Below the pieces are notes generated by a model that was not told the DNA's origin, ran no database searches, and saw only the letters and a program-made list of their open reading frames with translations. From Catonia carolina (Eukaryota > Arthropoda > Insecta > Hemiptera > Achilidae), in assembly GCA_035578175.1 (NCBI GenBank), contig JAQMRL010000005.1, positions 56,649,722-56,713,721 of the forward strand: 64,000 nucleotides of DNA, given 5' to 3'. Shown in pieces: positions 22,418 to 34,498 of this stretch; position 1 is the first letter of the stretch, and every line of letters begins with the position of its first letter. Both the position numbers and the translations under genes were made by a program.

Positions 22418-23736
22418 CGAGGGGGTACCCAAAAGAAACCGGAATTATTTTTTAAAACTATTTATTTTTAATTTTTTTACAAAAGAACCTTATCCCCTTC
22501 AAAATACTCTCCATTACAACTAATACATTTGTCCCACCGGTGCTTCCACTGTTCAAAACATTTTTTGTACTCCTCTTCAGTGATGGCTGCCAGCTCATCC
22601 GTCGTTTTTTTCTTGACATCATCAACGTTGTTAAATCGGAGACCTTTCATGCCCCTTTTCATGCGTGGGAACAAGAAAAAATCACACGGAGCCAGATCGG
22701 GTGAGTACGGTGCGTGTGGTAGCAAAACCATGCCGTTTTTCGCCAAAAACTGGGTAACCGAGATTGCCGTGTGTGCACGCGTTGTCGTGGTGGAAAAACC
22801 AGTCCCCTGTCTGCCACAAATTAGGTCTTTTACGACGAATGCTGTTTCGTAGTCTTCTTAACACTTCAAGATAAAAAGCTTGATTTACCGTCTGGCCTGG
22901 TGGAACGAACTCTGAATGGACAATTCCCCTCACATCAAAAAAACAAATCAGCATTGTTTTGATGTTCGATCTGACTTGACGACTTTTTTTGGTCGGGGTG
23001 ATAATGAAGTCTTCCATTGACTGGATTGTTGTTTGGTTTCTGGGTCGTACCCATAGCACCAAGACTCGTCACCCGTAATGATCTTTGACATGAAATCTGG
23101 ATCAGTTTCAAGCTGTTGTTTCAAATCACTACACGTTTCAATTCGACGTTCCTTTTGAGTGTCTGTCAGAACCCGAGGCACAAACTTGGCAGCGACTCTT
23201 TTCATTGTCAAGTCTTCTGTTAAAATGCGTTGGACTGAGCTCCAAGATAACCCACTAACCTGTGATATTTGGTCAATGGTCTGTCGTCGGTCTGTTCGTA
23301 CAATTTCTTTCACTTTCACAACATTTTCGTCTGTTCGGGAAGTCGACGGTCGTCCAGAACGAGGTTTGTTCTCAATCGACATGTCGCCATTTTTAAAGCG
23401 CAAAAACCACTCGTACACTTGGGTTTTCCAATAGCGTCGTCTTTGTAAGCTGTGTTCAACATTACAACTGTTTCCGCGGCGTTTTTACCGAGCAAGAAGC
23501 AAAATTTCACAGCCGCACGTTGTTCATTAAAACTTGCCATCATGAAAAACGACACGAGCACAAAACAGCAGTAGCGAGAACAATCACTGCACGAGAACAG
23601 AACAAGCTAGATCAACGAACAAAATGGCATTGAACTGGCAATGAGTAGCGCTACAAGCAGCCTAGTGGCGGGAATTTGTACTGCACAAGCTGCGCCCACA
23701 GCAGAGCTATTCCGGATACTTCTGGGTACCCCCTCG
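22418..23736 (-). mobile_element. Full-length mariner element, frameshifted
   Basis: It is 1319 bp, flanked by TA, with inverted ends CGAGGGGGTACCCAAAAGAA (left) and ...TTCTGGGTACCCCCTCG (right). The length is typical for mariner. It contains one transposase gene broken by frameshifts. Confidence 0.95.
22477..23540 (-). pseudogene. Mariner transposase (DD34D type), at least three frameshifts
   Basis: The start MASFNEQRAAVKFCFLLGKN is at 23540. Later pieces lie in other frames: YEWFLRFKNGDMSIENKPRS (HTH region), TGDESWCYGYDPETKQQSSQ (first Asp), WFFHHDNACTH (second Asp), HAPYSPDLAPCDFFLFPRMK (third Asp) and a C-terminal CISCNGEYFEGD. All three catalytic Asp survive. The frame changes near 23425, ~23000-23060 and ~22750-22780, so no functional protein is made. 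The total of about 354 codons matches the usual ~345-350. Confidence 0.93.
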
Positions 23737-24394
23737 TATATTAAAAGACTTTGCAAAGTACATCGTTAAATGTCATTAAGTAGTTACTTAATGATGTTAA
23801 ATGAAGCATTTTACAAAATCTTTTCATTCAATATCATTATTTTACTAATTCACCTTGTGATTCAATAAGTGTCTTTTTTGTACGTTACGCTGAAGTAAAC
23901 AAAACAATGTAAACAAAATTTTTGTACTCTTATGAGTAATAATTTATTTACAAATGGTATATTTTACTTGATGATTCGTTTGTTATGTAATTATTTTTAT
24001 CTTAACTGGTGTACAAATTAGTTTTTTGTGATAATTATAAACGTATTGTCTTAGAATATTTTGTTAAGAATAATAATTAGAACTCATTTTTACAAGCTGA
24101 TTAAAAAACCTAGACTGTTTATAGGTGTTTTACCTATACTGTTCAAAAATTGTATGTTTTTCATATTTATAGATTTTTAACTATTTTTTTTAGAGTAATA
24201 ACAGCTATTTTAAACGTTTAATTAACCAGACAATAAGTATATCAATAAGTCGTGTTAACTCGTATAAAATCATTCAGTAAAATTTATTTTGCATAGTTCT
24301 GCTATATTTTAAACATTCGTCCCACGTTCATTGGTGCTAATTTTTGAAATAATGGAATATAACTGATAAAACTCCAGTAGGTAGTAGATGAACT

Positions 24395-24670
24395 GTTTTA
24401 CAGGATGGAGGCCTGAACTTTGTTGAAGAATACAGGTATACCAACAAAATATGAGGAGTTCAAAACCTGGTCACATGGAAGGATTCTGAATTTGAGCTGG
24501 GTGGATCGTGTCACAAACGAGCATCATCAGAATATGGAAAAAAGAAAAAGTGTAAAAACTGAAATTACAATATTTGGGTCATGTGATGATAGGGGAGAAA
24601 ATACAGCTTATTCCACGTAATAATTCAGGGGAAAATCATTGGCACAAGAAGTCCGTGTAGAAGATCTTGA
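24395..24670 (+). mobile_element. RTE-like LINE fragment
   Basis: Translation pieces match the 16.9-kb LINE: the EEFKTWSHGRILNLSWVDRV TNE stretch, then an imperfect IIQGKIIGTRSPCRRS on a shifted frame. It abuts the mariner complex at 24838. Confidence 0.75.
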
Positions 24671-25230
24671 AAACACGGTTCAGGTGCAGCTCCACTGACT
24701 TTTTTAGAGCAGAAAGTTGGCGTACTTGAGACGTATTTTCCGAGAATATCACTATAAACTGCTCCTATTACTGTAAAGAAAAATTCGAGGTCGGAGTAGT
24801 ATCGATCGACATCAGATATCCTGGTTGACGAACATAACACGAAGATCATTCGGAAAGTAAAGAACGTTTTGATCTGACAAGCCGCGCAGTTCCCCCACCT
24901 CCTCCGGTGCGGAGTCATTGAACTTCCACTCACCTTGGGCCTGTCGCTAACAGCGAGTCGATACAATAGCGTATTGATTATTTTTTAAGTCTTTAAAATG
25001 TGTAACAAAATTAACGACCCAGCCAAGTCTGAGGTTCATAGTGTAATACGCTTTTTGAATGCTAAAAGAAAGCGATCTTGTCGCCACCGGTTTTTAGTAG
25101 CGCAGTCTGTAGAGCTCATAGGACCGGCCGGGCATCCGGCGGCGTAGTTCAAAAGTAAAACCAGATGCTTGGGGAAGCCTTCGCCGCTACCTCAAAGAGG
25201 AGCAGCCGCTGGCAAGCAAAGGGGGAGGTC

Positions 25231-25712
25231 GATGGAAGTGACCTTCATCACTCATCCAAAGATTGTTGAGAAGATCTGCGTTGTCATTCATCATGTCCAA
25301 TAATCGATTACAAAAAGCAAGTCGGCATGCGTGATCAACATTATTCAAAGCGTGCACTAACTGAATTTTAAACGGATGGAACTGTAGATCTTTGTGTAAA
25401 ATCCTCCTCACACTGCGATTAGAAATGCCGAGTGATATTGCATGCCGTCGAGCTGAACGCGTAGGACTTCTTAACATAGCCGCGTTCAGCTCGACGGCAT
25501 GCAATATCACTCGGCATTTCTAATCGCAGTGTGAGGAGGATTTTACACAAAGATCTACAGTTCCATCCGTTTAAAATTCAGTTAGTGCACGCTTTGAATA
25601 ATGTTGATCACGCATGCCGACTTGCTTTTTGTAATCGATTATTGGACATGATGAATGACAACGCAGATCTTCTCAACAATCTTTGGATTGAGTGATGAAG
25701 CTCACTTCCATC
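25231..25712. repeat. Near-perfect ~231-bp-arm palindrome (19-bp spacer)
   Basis: Arm 25231-25461 and arm 25481-25712 are reverse complements with only about one mismatch and one indel that I can see. The spacer is 25462-25480. Both arms carry the same transposase segment (RRHAISLGISNRSVRRILHK ... NADLLNNLW), so the structure is a tail-to-tail duplication of coding sequence. Either strand's transcript would form a long hairpin. Confidence 0.93.
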
Positions 25713-26256
25713 TTCCGGGCTTCATAAATCAGCAGAATAATTTTAGATATTGGTCACGCGAAAATCCACAAAATTTACACGAGAAGCCGCTTCACAGTAT
25801 TAAAGTGACAGTTTGGTGTGCATTATCAACACAGGCTATCGTAGGACCATATTTTTTTGAGGATGACAATGAACGTGCAGTTACAGTGAATACACAGCAC
25901 TATGTTAACATGTTGGTCAACTGACTTCAACCGGAATTAGTTCGTAATCCGGCTTACCAAAACATGTTTTTTCAACAAGACTGTGCTACCTGCCACACAC
26001 CCAGGGCTTCAATTAATGTTTTGCGACGCTTGTTTCCCAATCGCGTCATTTCTAAGAACGGAGACATTTCATGGGCAGCCAGATCACCAGATCTCCACCG
26101 CTTCGAAATGTACGGGAACTTAAAGAACGGATACGTGAAGAAGTGGCACGAATTCCTACAGCCACATTACGAAATGTGATGAATAACCTTCGTGCACGAG
26201 TTCAGGAATGTGTGCGACAAAATGGAGGACATCTTTATGATATGATTTTCAAATAA
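25481..26256 (+). pseudogene. Tc1/mariner-type transposase (C-terminal two thirds), frameshifted
   Basis: Pieces in order: NNVDHACRLAFCNRLLDMMN, SDEAHFHLPGFINQQNNFRY (first Asp), HSIKVTVWCALSTQAIVGPY FFEDD, FFQQDCATCHTPRASINVLR (second Asp), GDISWAARSPDLHRFEMYGN (third Asp region), VQECVRQNGGHLYDMIFK. This is the DDE_3-type family with DEAHFHL and NGGHL signatures common in insects. Stops at ~25692 and ~25922 and a frame change at ~26110 disable it. It lies inside the mariner at 24838-26881, with its N-terminal part replaced by the palindrome. Confidence 0.82.
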
Positions 26257-26881
26257 TTTATAAAAATTTGTAAATATGTAAATATGTAAGTATTACTTGG
26301 TATATTCTAAATTAATTAAACTACATTTTTTAACTTCCTCACGGTGTTTTCATAATCGCCCGATTCACTTCCTCACCCGTTATAATGGAGGTTTTCATGG
26401 TAATATTGTGATGAACGAAGCTTCAGTTCGAAAATGGTGCATTAAATTTGCGTGCATTGTTGTCGAGCGTAGTTGTGCTTCTGCACAATAACGCACGACC
26501 TGCTGGATTGCCGAAGAATTCTTCGGCAATTTGATCAAAGACCTTTTTGATCATCCGCCCTATAGCCCGGTCTTGGCCCTGAGTAATTTCCCTCTGGTTC
26601 CCAAACTGAAGGACTTTTTGGGCGGGAGCCACAAAGGAAGTGACGACGAACTGAAAGAGGGTGTAAGTAAGTGTTTAAATAACTTTACGGCAACTGAGTA
26701 TGTAAAGGCCATAGCAAATTTAGTGAAACGGTAATACAAAAAAAATATATATAAAATTTGAACGGAGATTACGTAGAAAAATAGTTTAAATATCAGATAT
26801 GTTATAAAAAAAGTTTTGTTTGGCTATATAATAAAAAAATTCAAAATAAAAAACCCGTCTTTACTTTCCGAATGACCCTCG

Positions 26882-27562
26882 TACCTTAAATCGGAACTTC
26901 GAGCGTTCAGAAATTGTACCATTTGGTAAGGAATAGAAAAGAGCATGCTCAAATAATATTAACAGCAGCAAGATCTGACATGACACATAGAAAAGCTAAA
27001 GCAGGGAGAGTAAAATAAAATTTAAAAAAACCTTAGTTCACTTTCTAACGTAAATTAAATTAAAAAATATCAAAAATTATATTCAACTTTAATCTATAAT
27101 TCCCTGTATGTGCAGAAGGTTTTATATTATAAAAGTTTCTGAAAATTGCGTTGGTTAATTCTGTTGTACAGTAATAGGTCACCCACACAAAAAATATTGA
27201 CCAAAGCGAATTGAATTAAGCCCGTTTATTGTTCGTCCAATGTGACTTTATTAACAATGTAATGGTTATAATACTTTATTAAAATTTGAGTGTATTGTCT
27301 AAAATAACTACTGGAAAGAACTTGTATTATTCAGAACAAAATAATTTTTTAAATGTAGGGGAACCTATTCTCATTCTCTCCAACACAGAACCATCTAAAT
27401 TCAGTCATCTACCACACGCACGATAAATGGTTAAAAAATTTCTTTCACCGCTTTAAAGTTATTAAACACGTTTTAACCTCCAAATGAAATTGTCAGGCCC
27501 AATTGAAAATCGTTGGGTAATAGTGAAAAACCGACTCTGAAAAATGGATTGTATTACAAAAA
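26882..27562. other. Intergenic sequence, nothing recognised
   Basis: AT-rich, with no coding or repeat signature that I can support. Confidence 0.4.
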
Positions 27563-27875
27563 CTCTGGTGTGAAACACCCACACAACTTTCTCTTGCCAA
27601 TGCAAATAATTAACAATATAACCTAACATTAGAAATACTAAACAGAAAAGTAACGTCAATAAACTTAACCTAATTTTTATCATAAGGGAAAGACGCAAAA
27701 TGAAAATCAACCTAAGTTTGGCTTAAAAATCCGGAAAATCACTAATCGCTAAAAACATGTTTTTTGGCTTCAGAGGTCTGAAAACGTGTAGATTCGGTGA
27801 AACTCGATTTCGAAAAATCGACATGAAAACAACTTTCCTTCCTATATATTCATATAGGCAAGAGAAAGTAAAAAT
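27563..27875 (-). mobile_element. Helentron-like element (HINE), internally deleted copy
   Basis: Both ends are present: the palindrome end GGTGTGAAACACCCACAC plus ACTTTCTCTTGCC on the left, and GGCAAGAGAAAGT (27857-27869) on the right. The (GT)n and central modules are missing, so the copy is only ~313 bp against ~930 for the full copies. Confidence 0.82.
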
Positions 27876-28137
27876 AACATCATAATAGCAATAATATCGG
27901 TACGGTTTCGAGACAAACAAATTAAAAAAATTTGTAGCACACTAATTTAATCTATGCCAAATCGTTTATGTGAAGTGATAATGAATTAAGGAGGACATAA
28001 TTAATTCTTAAATATTGTCCAATAGTAGAGTACTAAGTCTTAATACCTATATAATTACGTAGTACCTATACAATTTTTTCCGTATTTTATTTTAATTCCT
28101 AATATGTGTACGTTGCAATCTGTTCAATCCAGAAGAA

Positions 28138-28420
28138 TAAGCAACCCCATGACCCAATGAGATGAGGATGATATGTGTGACGTGTTAATGAGGTGTAGTC
28201 TTGTACAGACCCAAGTCGACCATTCTTGAGAGAGTATGGTTAATTGAACCCCAATCATCAAAGTACACCGGCAACCACTGTCTAATATTCAAATCCGTAG
28301 TAAAGTAACTACCTTTACTAGGATTTGAACCAGGAACCTTCGTCTCCAAAATCAGCTGTTAAACATCGGCTGACTCACGGCGACGACTTTACCTCTAGAC
28401 CAACCCGGTGGGTCTTTTCC
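28138..28420 (-). repeat. tRNA-derived SINE family A, near full length
   Basis: It is the minus-strand counterpart of the 15168 copy: it ends ...GACCAACCCGGTGGGT (tRNA head complement), with CTTTACTAGGATTTGAACC (box B) and the TGACCCAATGAGATGAGGAT tail. Confidence 0.87.
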
Positions 28421-28446
28421 GTAAATAAAGTTACTTTTTATTAAAT

Positions 28447-28850
28447 AACATCAAATTATAAGAGTGTCAAATTATTTACACTCAATCTGTTCGTTGCAGG
28501 GCTAAAATAAATAGTTCTGTTTCTTATCACATGGTCAGACAATTAAATGACTGAATCATTTATGAACAGAAGAGGTAGAGGTGTAAAAGACACTAATCAG
28601 AGTTATCTCCTCTGAAAGTAATGAATTTCATTGTACAGCCAGACCCTGTGGTGAATGAAGTGAAGGTGTAATTTACAGAGTGGAAAATATATGCTTTTCA
28701 GAGGGCCCGGCATGCTGATAAGCATACTTTTCCATTTAGTGAGAAAGGCAATGGTAAACCACCTCACTCCTCGTTTTACTTAGTAAAACCTCTAGAGGTT
28801 CAAACCAGCCTTTCGGCTGTTGACCTAAACAACAACAACAACAAATAACA
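28447..28850 (+). repeat. Family C repeat (~385 bp) with CAA-type tail, full length
   Basis: It starts around GTGTCAAATTATTTACACTC and contains CTCCTCTGAAAGTAATGAAT and GAGGTTCAAACCAGCCTTTC. It ends in (AAC)n. The same limits recur at 37592-37980 and, inverted, 46488-46886. It may be a SINE with a LINE-derived 3' tail; the class is not established. Confidence 0.8.
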
Positions 28851-31439
28851 TCTATGTTCGGATTAATTTTCACGCTACTGTAGCTCAATGTATTGAACAT
28901 GAATCCAATATTTCATTCTGGATAATTTAGTCAATTATTTATTTATTAAATGGTGAATGACATAAGTGTATAATTGTTGAGTGGTGATTAACGTAGTACA
29001 ATATCGACCTAACATCTTATCTGCAAAATCTATCTGCAACGCTATGTACATGTAGGCTAAAATTATGAATAAAATCTTTCATAAACTAATCTTACGTTCA
29101 GTATATTATGGTAAAAGATTTCAAGAAATAATAAATTTTGATATAATATGTTACCTTTTTCATAATCCAGTACTACTAGTGAGGTGAGCTTTTTTAAGTT
29201 TTCTTTTTTACTTAATTCTATTAAATTATTGAATTTTGCTATATCATTAATTCATAAAACTATGCCAAACAATATATTATGTTCACCTTAGCTGTTAAAA
29301 GAAATCAGGTGGAAATATACAATGTAAAATGAAACATCTTATCTCTACAAATAAGATCAACATTTTTGAAGGTCTTTCATTACGGTTTTGATTCAATTCC
29401 TATCATTCCTATAGAATTTTAAAATAATGAAAAAAATACAAAATTCTATATTTATAACTATTATCTACAAATATTAATTAAACCTAACGAAATTACAGGA
29501 TAACTTAAAGTAGATAAAATGAAATTATGACTAAAAAATGTTATGTATAAATTAGTAACCTCCTCTCGCTGCACTTTACGGCATACTGAACTTAAAGAAT
29601 TTAACTTCTCACACAACCTTACAAGTTAAAAACCAAATCACGATTGTACATATGAAAAAGTTATTACTGGAAATCATGTGTTAATCATTGAAATCAGTAT
29701 GTGTTACACGTTGAAAGAGATAAGAGAATAATGTAATGTAAGAAAAAGTAGGCAATTTTTTAGCTTTTTTAGCTTAGTCGCATTAACATCTTAATTATTA
29801 GCAAATAAGTTAGGGTAAGGAACGGAGAGTTTTAACTCGTAATAATTTTCCAGACCCTGGTCGGAATTGAACACGGGACATCCGCTTTTCAGTGTAGCAC
29901 ACTAACCAAGGGGCCACGGATCTAGACAAAACTTTTTCTGAAAATAATCGTACGATCGCTTTAATTTTTAGTAGGTTTACTTAACTTTCAATGAAGAAAT
30001 CGGATGTGAAATTATATTTTGGATATCTGTCCTGTAAATCATTTTGAAATATTTTTAAAAAAAGGAACGAATAAATCGAAGACGTCATGTTGTATTGCTG
30101 TACTGTACAACACCCGTCTGTATTATAAAAGATTAATAATACAATAGATGGTATAATACTGATAAATAAAAGAACTAACCTTCTAAAACGACCTAAAAAC
30201 CAAACAGATAACATATATGACTTCATTTTACCAATCGCAATAGCCTATGTGACTCAGAAGCTCTAAGCATCCAATACGAAAGAATTTCTGAAATCGGTTG
30301 GGTAGTATTTGGAATACCTCGTACAAACAAACAAACCTTACTTACTACTTTATAATATTAGTACAGCAAAATTTATGGGAAAAACTAAAAAAATTATAAA
30401 ATGAGGAAAAACGGAAAAGTTGTTTTAAAGAAGTCATTGTAACATAATATTAAATAAATATTATCCTGAAAACTATAATACTTCTATAAAAAAAGTATTT
30501 TTACTGTATTTGTATTGTATTCTTTTATTGTCATGTGCTCATTGGTCGTATTAATGATTTTTAAATTGTATTGTGTTCTACTGTTTACATTATTTCATTT
30601 ATCGTATTGTGTATTATTTATTTGTACAGTCTAGGTATTTTTTAATGGTTGCAACTAAAATTTAACTTCTTTGTAGTATAACTTATAATAAATTGATGCA
30701 AATTATAACCCTTACTTTCGTTAAGTCGTCAAAGAAATAAAAGAATAGTGGAAGAATTGTAAACAAAAACCGGTTTACAATTCTCCCACCATTTCTTCTT
30801 CTTGTTACTGCAGTTGGCGCGTCAACAGACCTGAACAGTGTTAATATTCTTTAGCAGCTCACTTCACTATAAAACACACACTGACCTAGTTTATTTGTCT
30901 ACTACTAAATTCACAATGTTTAATGGTTTTTTAACACTCTTTAGCCTTAAAGATGGTTAAAGATAAAAAAATATAATTTACTATTTATAGAGATAAAATA
31001 CCGTATAACAATTCAATTCATATATTTTTTTTATTTTTACAGTTTTTTTCTTTACAACCAAGTACTTTTACATATTTACTAAACTGAAAATTAACAAAAA
31101 TGTTATAAAAATCATCGATAACCTCAATAATGTTAACCTCTAAATTTTAGTGGCAATATATATAAACCTTAGGTGAATGACCTCTTGAATTCTTACGTAA
31201 CACCCACTAACCCCGCTCACTTCGTTTCGCATTAGTAAATATTTTTATTTTATTAACGAACTAGCTAAAGTACCTGCTCTTCGAACGGTTTTCTTGGTGC
31301 AAGTGGACGGTCTGTAGGTGTACCGAGTTCGATCCCTGTCAGTTCTGATATTCTGTAATCATTTATTGTTATCTACTCGTACCTCCTTTCAACGTCAGCA
31401 TTATTATTAATGAAAAAAAAATAGTTGGACGTAAAATAT
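28851..31439. other. Intergenic sequence with minor repeat heads
   Basis: A tRNA-like SINE head on the minus strand lies at 29845-29925 (CTGGTCGGAATTGAACACGG), and a plus-strand one at 31285-31350 (GAGTTCGATCCCTGTCAG). A short GAAATCGGTTGGGTAGTATT... ACAAACAAACAAAC tail at 30285-30342 looks like a further unclassified repeat. No gene is seen. Confidence 0.4.
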
Positions 31440-32860
31440 ACCGTATTTTTCGGACGATAAGACGCATCGGACGATAAGACGCACCCTTGTTTTTCAAGGC
31501 ATAAATTATCTAAAAATTATTTTGACTGATTTTAATTAGTTTTTTAATACAGGTAAATGTGATTTCTTTATTTGAAAAACAGCAAGTACAGAAGATGCAA
31601 TATATATAATTATTTTATAGTCATAAATTTACAAAAAATCATGGATATAGAATCTGTAAAAACGTAAATTACTACTATCGGTTTCATAATCATAGACACC
31701 CGAGTTTGAACCATTGCATTTCCATAACTTTGAGTCGGATTTCAACATACTTTATATCAAAATTTAGCTCATTTTTTCTGCTTTGACTTATAATAGTCAT
31801 ATATTTTTAATGTTGTTTAAAAGTTGCCATATCAAGGTTGGAAGACAAAAAGACCCGATTTGTTTGATACCGCAACAAATTTCATGCGTTTAGAGGCGTG
31901 TAACTCGATAAACATTTGACCAAAAAGTTTGAAATTTTAACACGACATAAGACAATTATATTCTTACAGCGTGTACGAAATTTCAAATTCATACGTTATT
32001 TAAATTTTGATTTATTAACAATATTCTGAACCCTTGCTATCTCGGTAACCACACGATCGTTCGGCTCGGGCAAACTATTGTTTTATTCAGCGTAAAAACC
32101 TTAGTACAGATATGTTAACATGAAATATCGATTGGCCAATGTTGTGGTAGAAATTTTAGAATTTTGAAAAAAATAGATAGGAAATGCGGGGGGTGGGTGT
32201 TACTATCCATGTTGCTAGTTTGTGTACGTGACATCGTGTCGGACGGTCTACCTGAACTGACATACTGCATTGTCAAATCAGGTAGACAATCAGATTCAGG
32301 CAACATGGTTAGTCTAATAGTAATTGATAATCCAATTTTTCAATTGTGCTTCAAGTTGTGGCCATTTGACAGCATGAGTTCGAAATTTACTGGTATGTTT
32401 CTTATTATCTGCCTTGAGTAATAAATCTTATTGTTTCCGCCATTCCCGAATCACTTTTTCTGCTGGAGGAGGTAAAAAATGCCTTTCAACTGCCCGAATG
32501 CCATTATCTTTTGCATATTGAACTACTTTTAATTTAAAAGCGAAAGAGTACGAAACTTGCTTCATATTTTAAAATGCTATGATATTTACCGTAAGTAATA
32601 TCGATACAGAAACTACTGTGTACGCTTAGAATCTTCAAGACGAAAAAGTTTAAAAACTACGGTACATCCTATATCATTGTATGTTTTGTTTTGAAATCCC
32701 TAGTTATTGAACGTGTTTAAGTAGAGTAAGGTAGAAATAAATATTATTATAGAAAGCATCTACCCTGAAATATAGCTAGCGTTCGGACCATAAGACGCAT
32801 AGTAATTTTTAGGTCATTTTCCTACGGAAAAAAGTGCGTCTTATCGTCCGGAGTAAGCGA
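31440..32860 (-). mobile_element. Pogo-like DNA transposon remnant
   Basis: The left end has CGGACGATAAGACGCA twice (31451 and 31468). The right end has TGCGTCTTATCGTCCG (32835-32850) plus one more degenerate direct copy at 32784. A transposase N-terminal fragment lies inside (32428-32565). Most of the catalytic region is gone. The class assignment rests on the HTH fragment. Confidence 0.7.
32428..32565 (-). pseudogene. N-terminal HTH fragment of a pogo/jerky-type transposase
   Basis: A 45-codon open frame: MKQVSYSFAFKLKVVQYAKD, then NGIRAVERHF...EKVIREWRKQ. The (K)SY...FKL.VV.YA..NG.RA..RHF.....VR.WRKQ pattern is the Brinker-like/psq-like DNA-binding HTH found in pogo-family transposases. 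It is truncated by a stop directly after WRKQ, and no DDE domain follows. Confidence 0.7.
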
Positions 32861-33023
32861 AATTTTGGTGTTTTTAAATGAAGATTTATGCAGCGCTTTA
32901 TTATTTTTATAATAAATGAAAGGCAAATCACACTAACGAACTATTAAGAATACTGATTCATTTTTGACAATGTGACCGAGAATGGGTGAATAGGGTACTG
33001 GTGGAATGGGTAGGTATGAATGA

Positions 33024-33803
33024 ATAGATCTCAAGAACGGAAAATCGTACGAACTTGAAACTTGAAAGTTAGATACTACTACCGGACCCGACACGAACAT
33101 TTTCATCAAAATCGGCCAACCAGACGAAGTAGTTCTTCAAGTCATTTTTCACTTTTTGTGATTTTCTCAAAAACGGCCCCTACGATTATTTTAAAAATCG
33201 CCTCATTTACTACTTTTTATGCTCTACAAGATAGGGTACACGCTGTCTGCTGAAATTATTGGGAAGCTGTTTTCTCGAAAACAAATTTTTTTAAGATTGC
33301 GGCTTTAATATGCACTTTAGCAAAAAAACGTATTAGTAAAAGTTGTAGAGAACTTAGAATCCTACAACTTTTATTTCAAATATTTTTTGTATAACGCTTA
33401 GTTTAGCGGTAATTAGCGATTTTCTGTTTTTTTTTCTCACGAAAACTTGTAAAAAATCGTTTTTTTAAGATTTCAGCTTTAGCATGCATTTTACGACAAA
33501 AAAGTATAATCAAATTTATAGGAAATTGAAAAATCTATATAAAAAAATCTATAACTTTTATTTAAAGCATTTTTCTCTACAGAGCCTAGTTTAGCGTGAA
33601 AAAGTGATTTTCCGTATTTCTAAGCCAAACTTAGGTTGATTTTCATTTTGCGTCTTTCACTCATGTTTAAAATTAGGTTATGTTTATTGAAGTTAGTTTT
33701 TAATTATTGTTTCTTATGTTTTATTACTAATGTTAGGTTATATTGTTAATTATTTGCATTGGTAAGAGAAAGTTGTGAGAGTGTTTCACACCAGATTTTT
33801 TTT
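33024..33803 (+). mobile_element. Helentron-like element (HINE), 5'-truncated
   Basis: It begins inside the element (ATCTCAAGAACGGAAAATCG) and runs through both internal modules to the 3' subterminal repeat (GGTAAGAGAAAGT, 33761) and palindrome GTGAGAGTGTTTCACACC. The 5' end and microsatellite are missing. Confidence 0.85.
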
Positions 33804-34498
33804 CATTACTTCTGTAGTGGGCTATGTACTGTGATTATTTAACTCTGTCTACGTAAGTGTAAGTAATCACATTTTTACTTGGTTTGTAAACACTTTCTTA
33901 TCAAAACAAATCACATAATTTGTCATTTGTAATAAATAATGTTGAGCTTAGTAATGATCGTTTAGATAATATTGTAAACTTTAATACTAATACAAAATAA
34001 ACTATAAAGTCAGGCTATTTTTTAGTATCACATACCTACGTCTGATTTCTAAGAAATTTGTAAATTATATTAAATGCACAGCAAATATTTGTTTAAAATT
34101 GCCGCCAGCCTTCGTTAAGTTGAATATTTTTGAGTAATTGATTTAATAAAAAATCCTAAATCAACAAAATTATCTACTGGTTGAATTGTTACTTTTAAGT
34201 AATAATGAAAAATAAAAATGTTAATCTTTTATAAATTAGTCACAGATCTTTTTGAAAATAAAATCCACGTGATAATAAATTTGAGGCATTTATCGGATAA
34301 AATAAGCTTAAGTGGAATTATGCTGGAGTGATTAACAGTAACTACCGGTATAATATTAATAAAATAGATATCATACTTTTTTTAGTTGCATAATAAGATG
34401 ACGTATTGGATTCAGATTTAGATTTCATACGTTTCCAAAATGTTCACACCTAGCTAGTTTACCAGTGGTACTCAATCACGTGACCTTTTCACCCCTAC
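33804..34498. other. Intergenic, nothing recognised
   Basis: AT-rich sequence without a supported feature. Confidence 0.4.

Larger units (their letters stand above)
24838..26881 (+). mobile_element. SETMAR-type mariner split by a nested DNA transposon
   Basis: The left end is GAAGATCATTCGGAAAGTAA and the right end ...TTACTTTCCGAATGACCCTC. The transposase N-terminus MCNKINDPAKSEVHSVIRFL lies at ~24998-25090. The next block, VMNEASVRKWCIKF, resumes only at ~26409. The C-terminal pieces FDHPPYSPVLALSNF (third-Asp motif with Asp replaced by Val) and DDELKEGVSKCLNN follow at 26545-26700. The break of ~1.3 kb is filled by the element described at 25231-26256. It is also internally deleted and inactive. 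Confidence 0.82.

Noticed and set aside
22529..23434. Plus-strand open frames of 91-107 codons
   Set aside because: Antisense shadows of the mariner transposase, whose catalytic motifs read on the minus strand.
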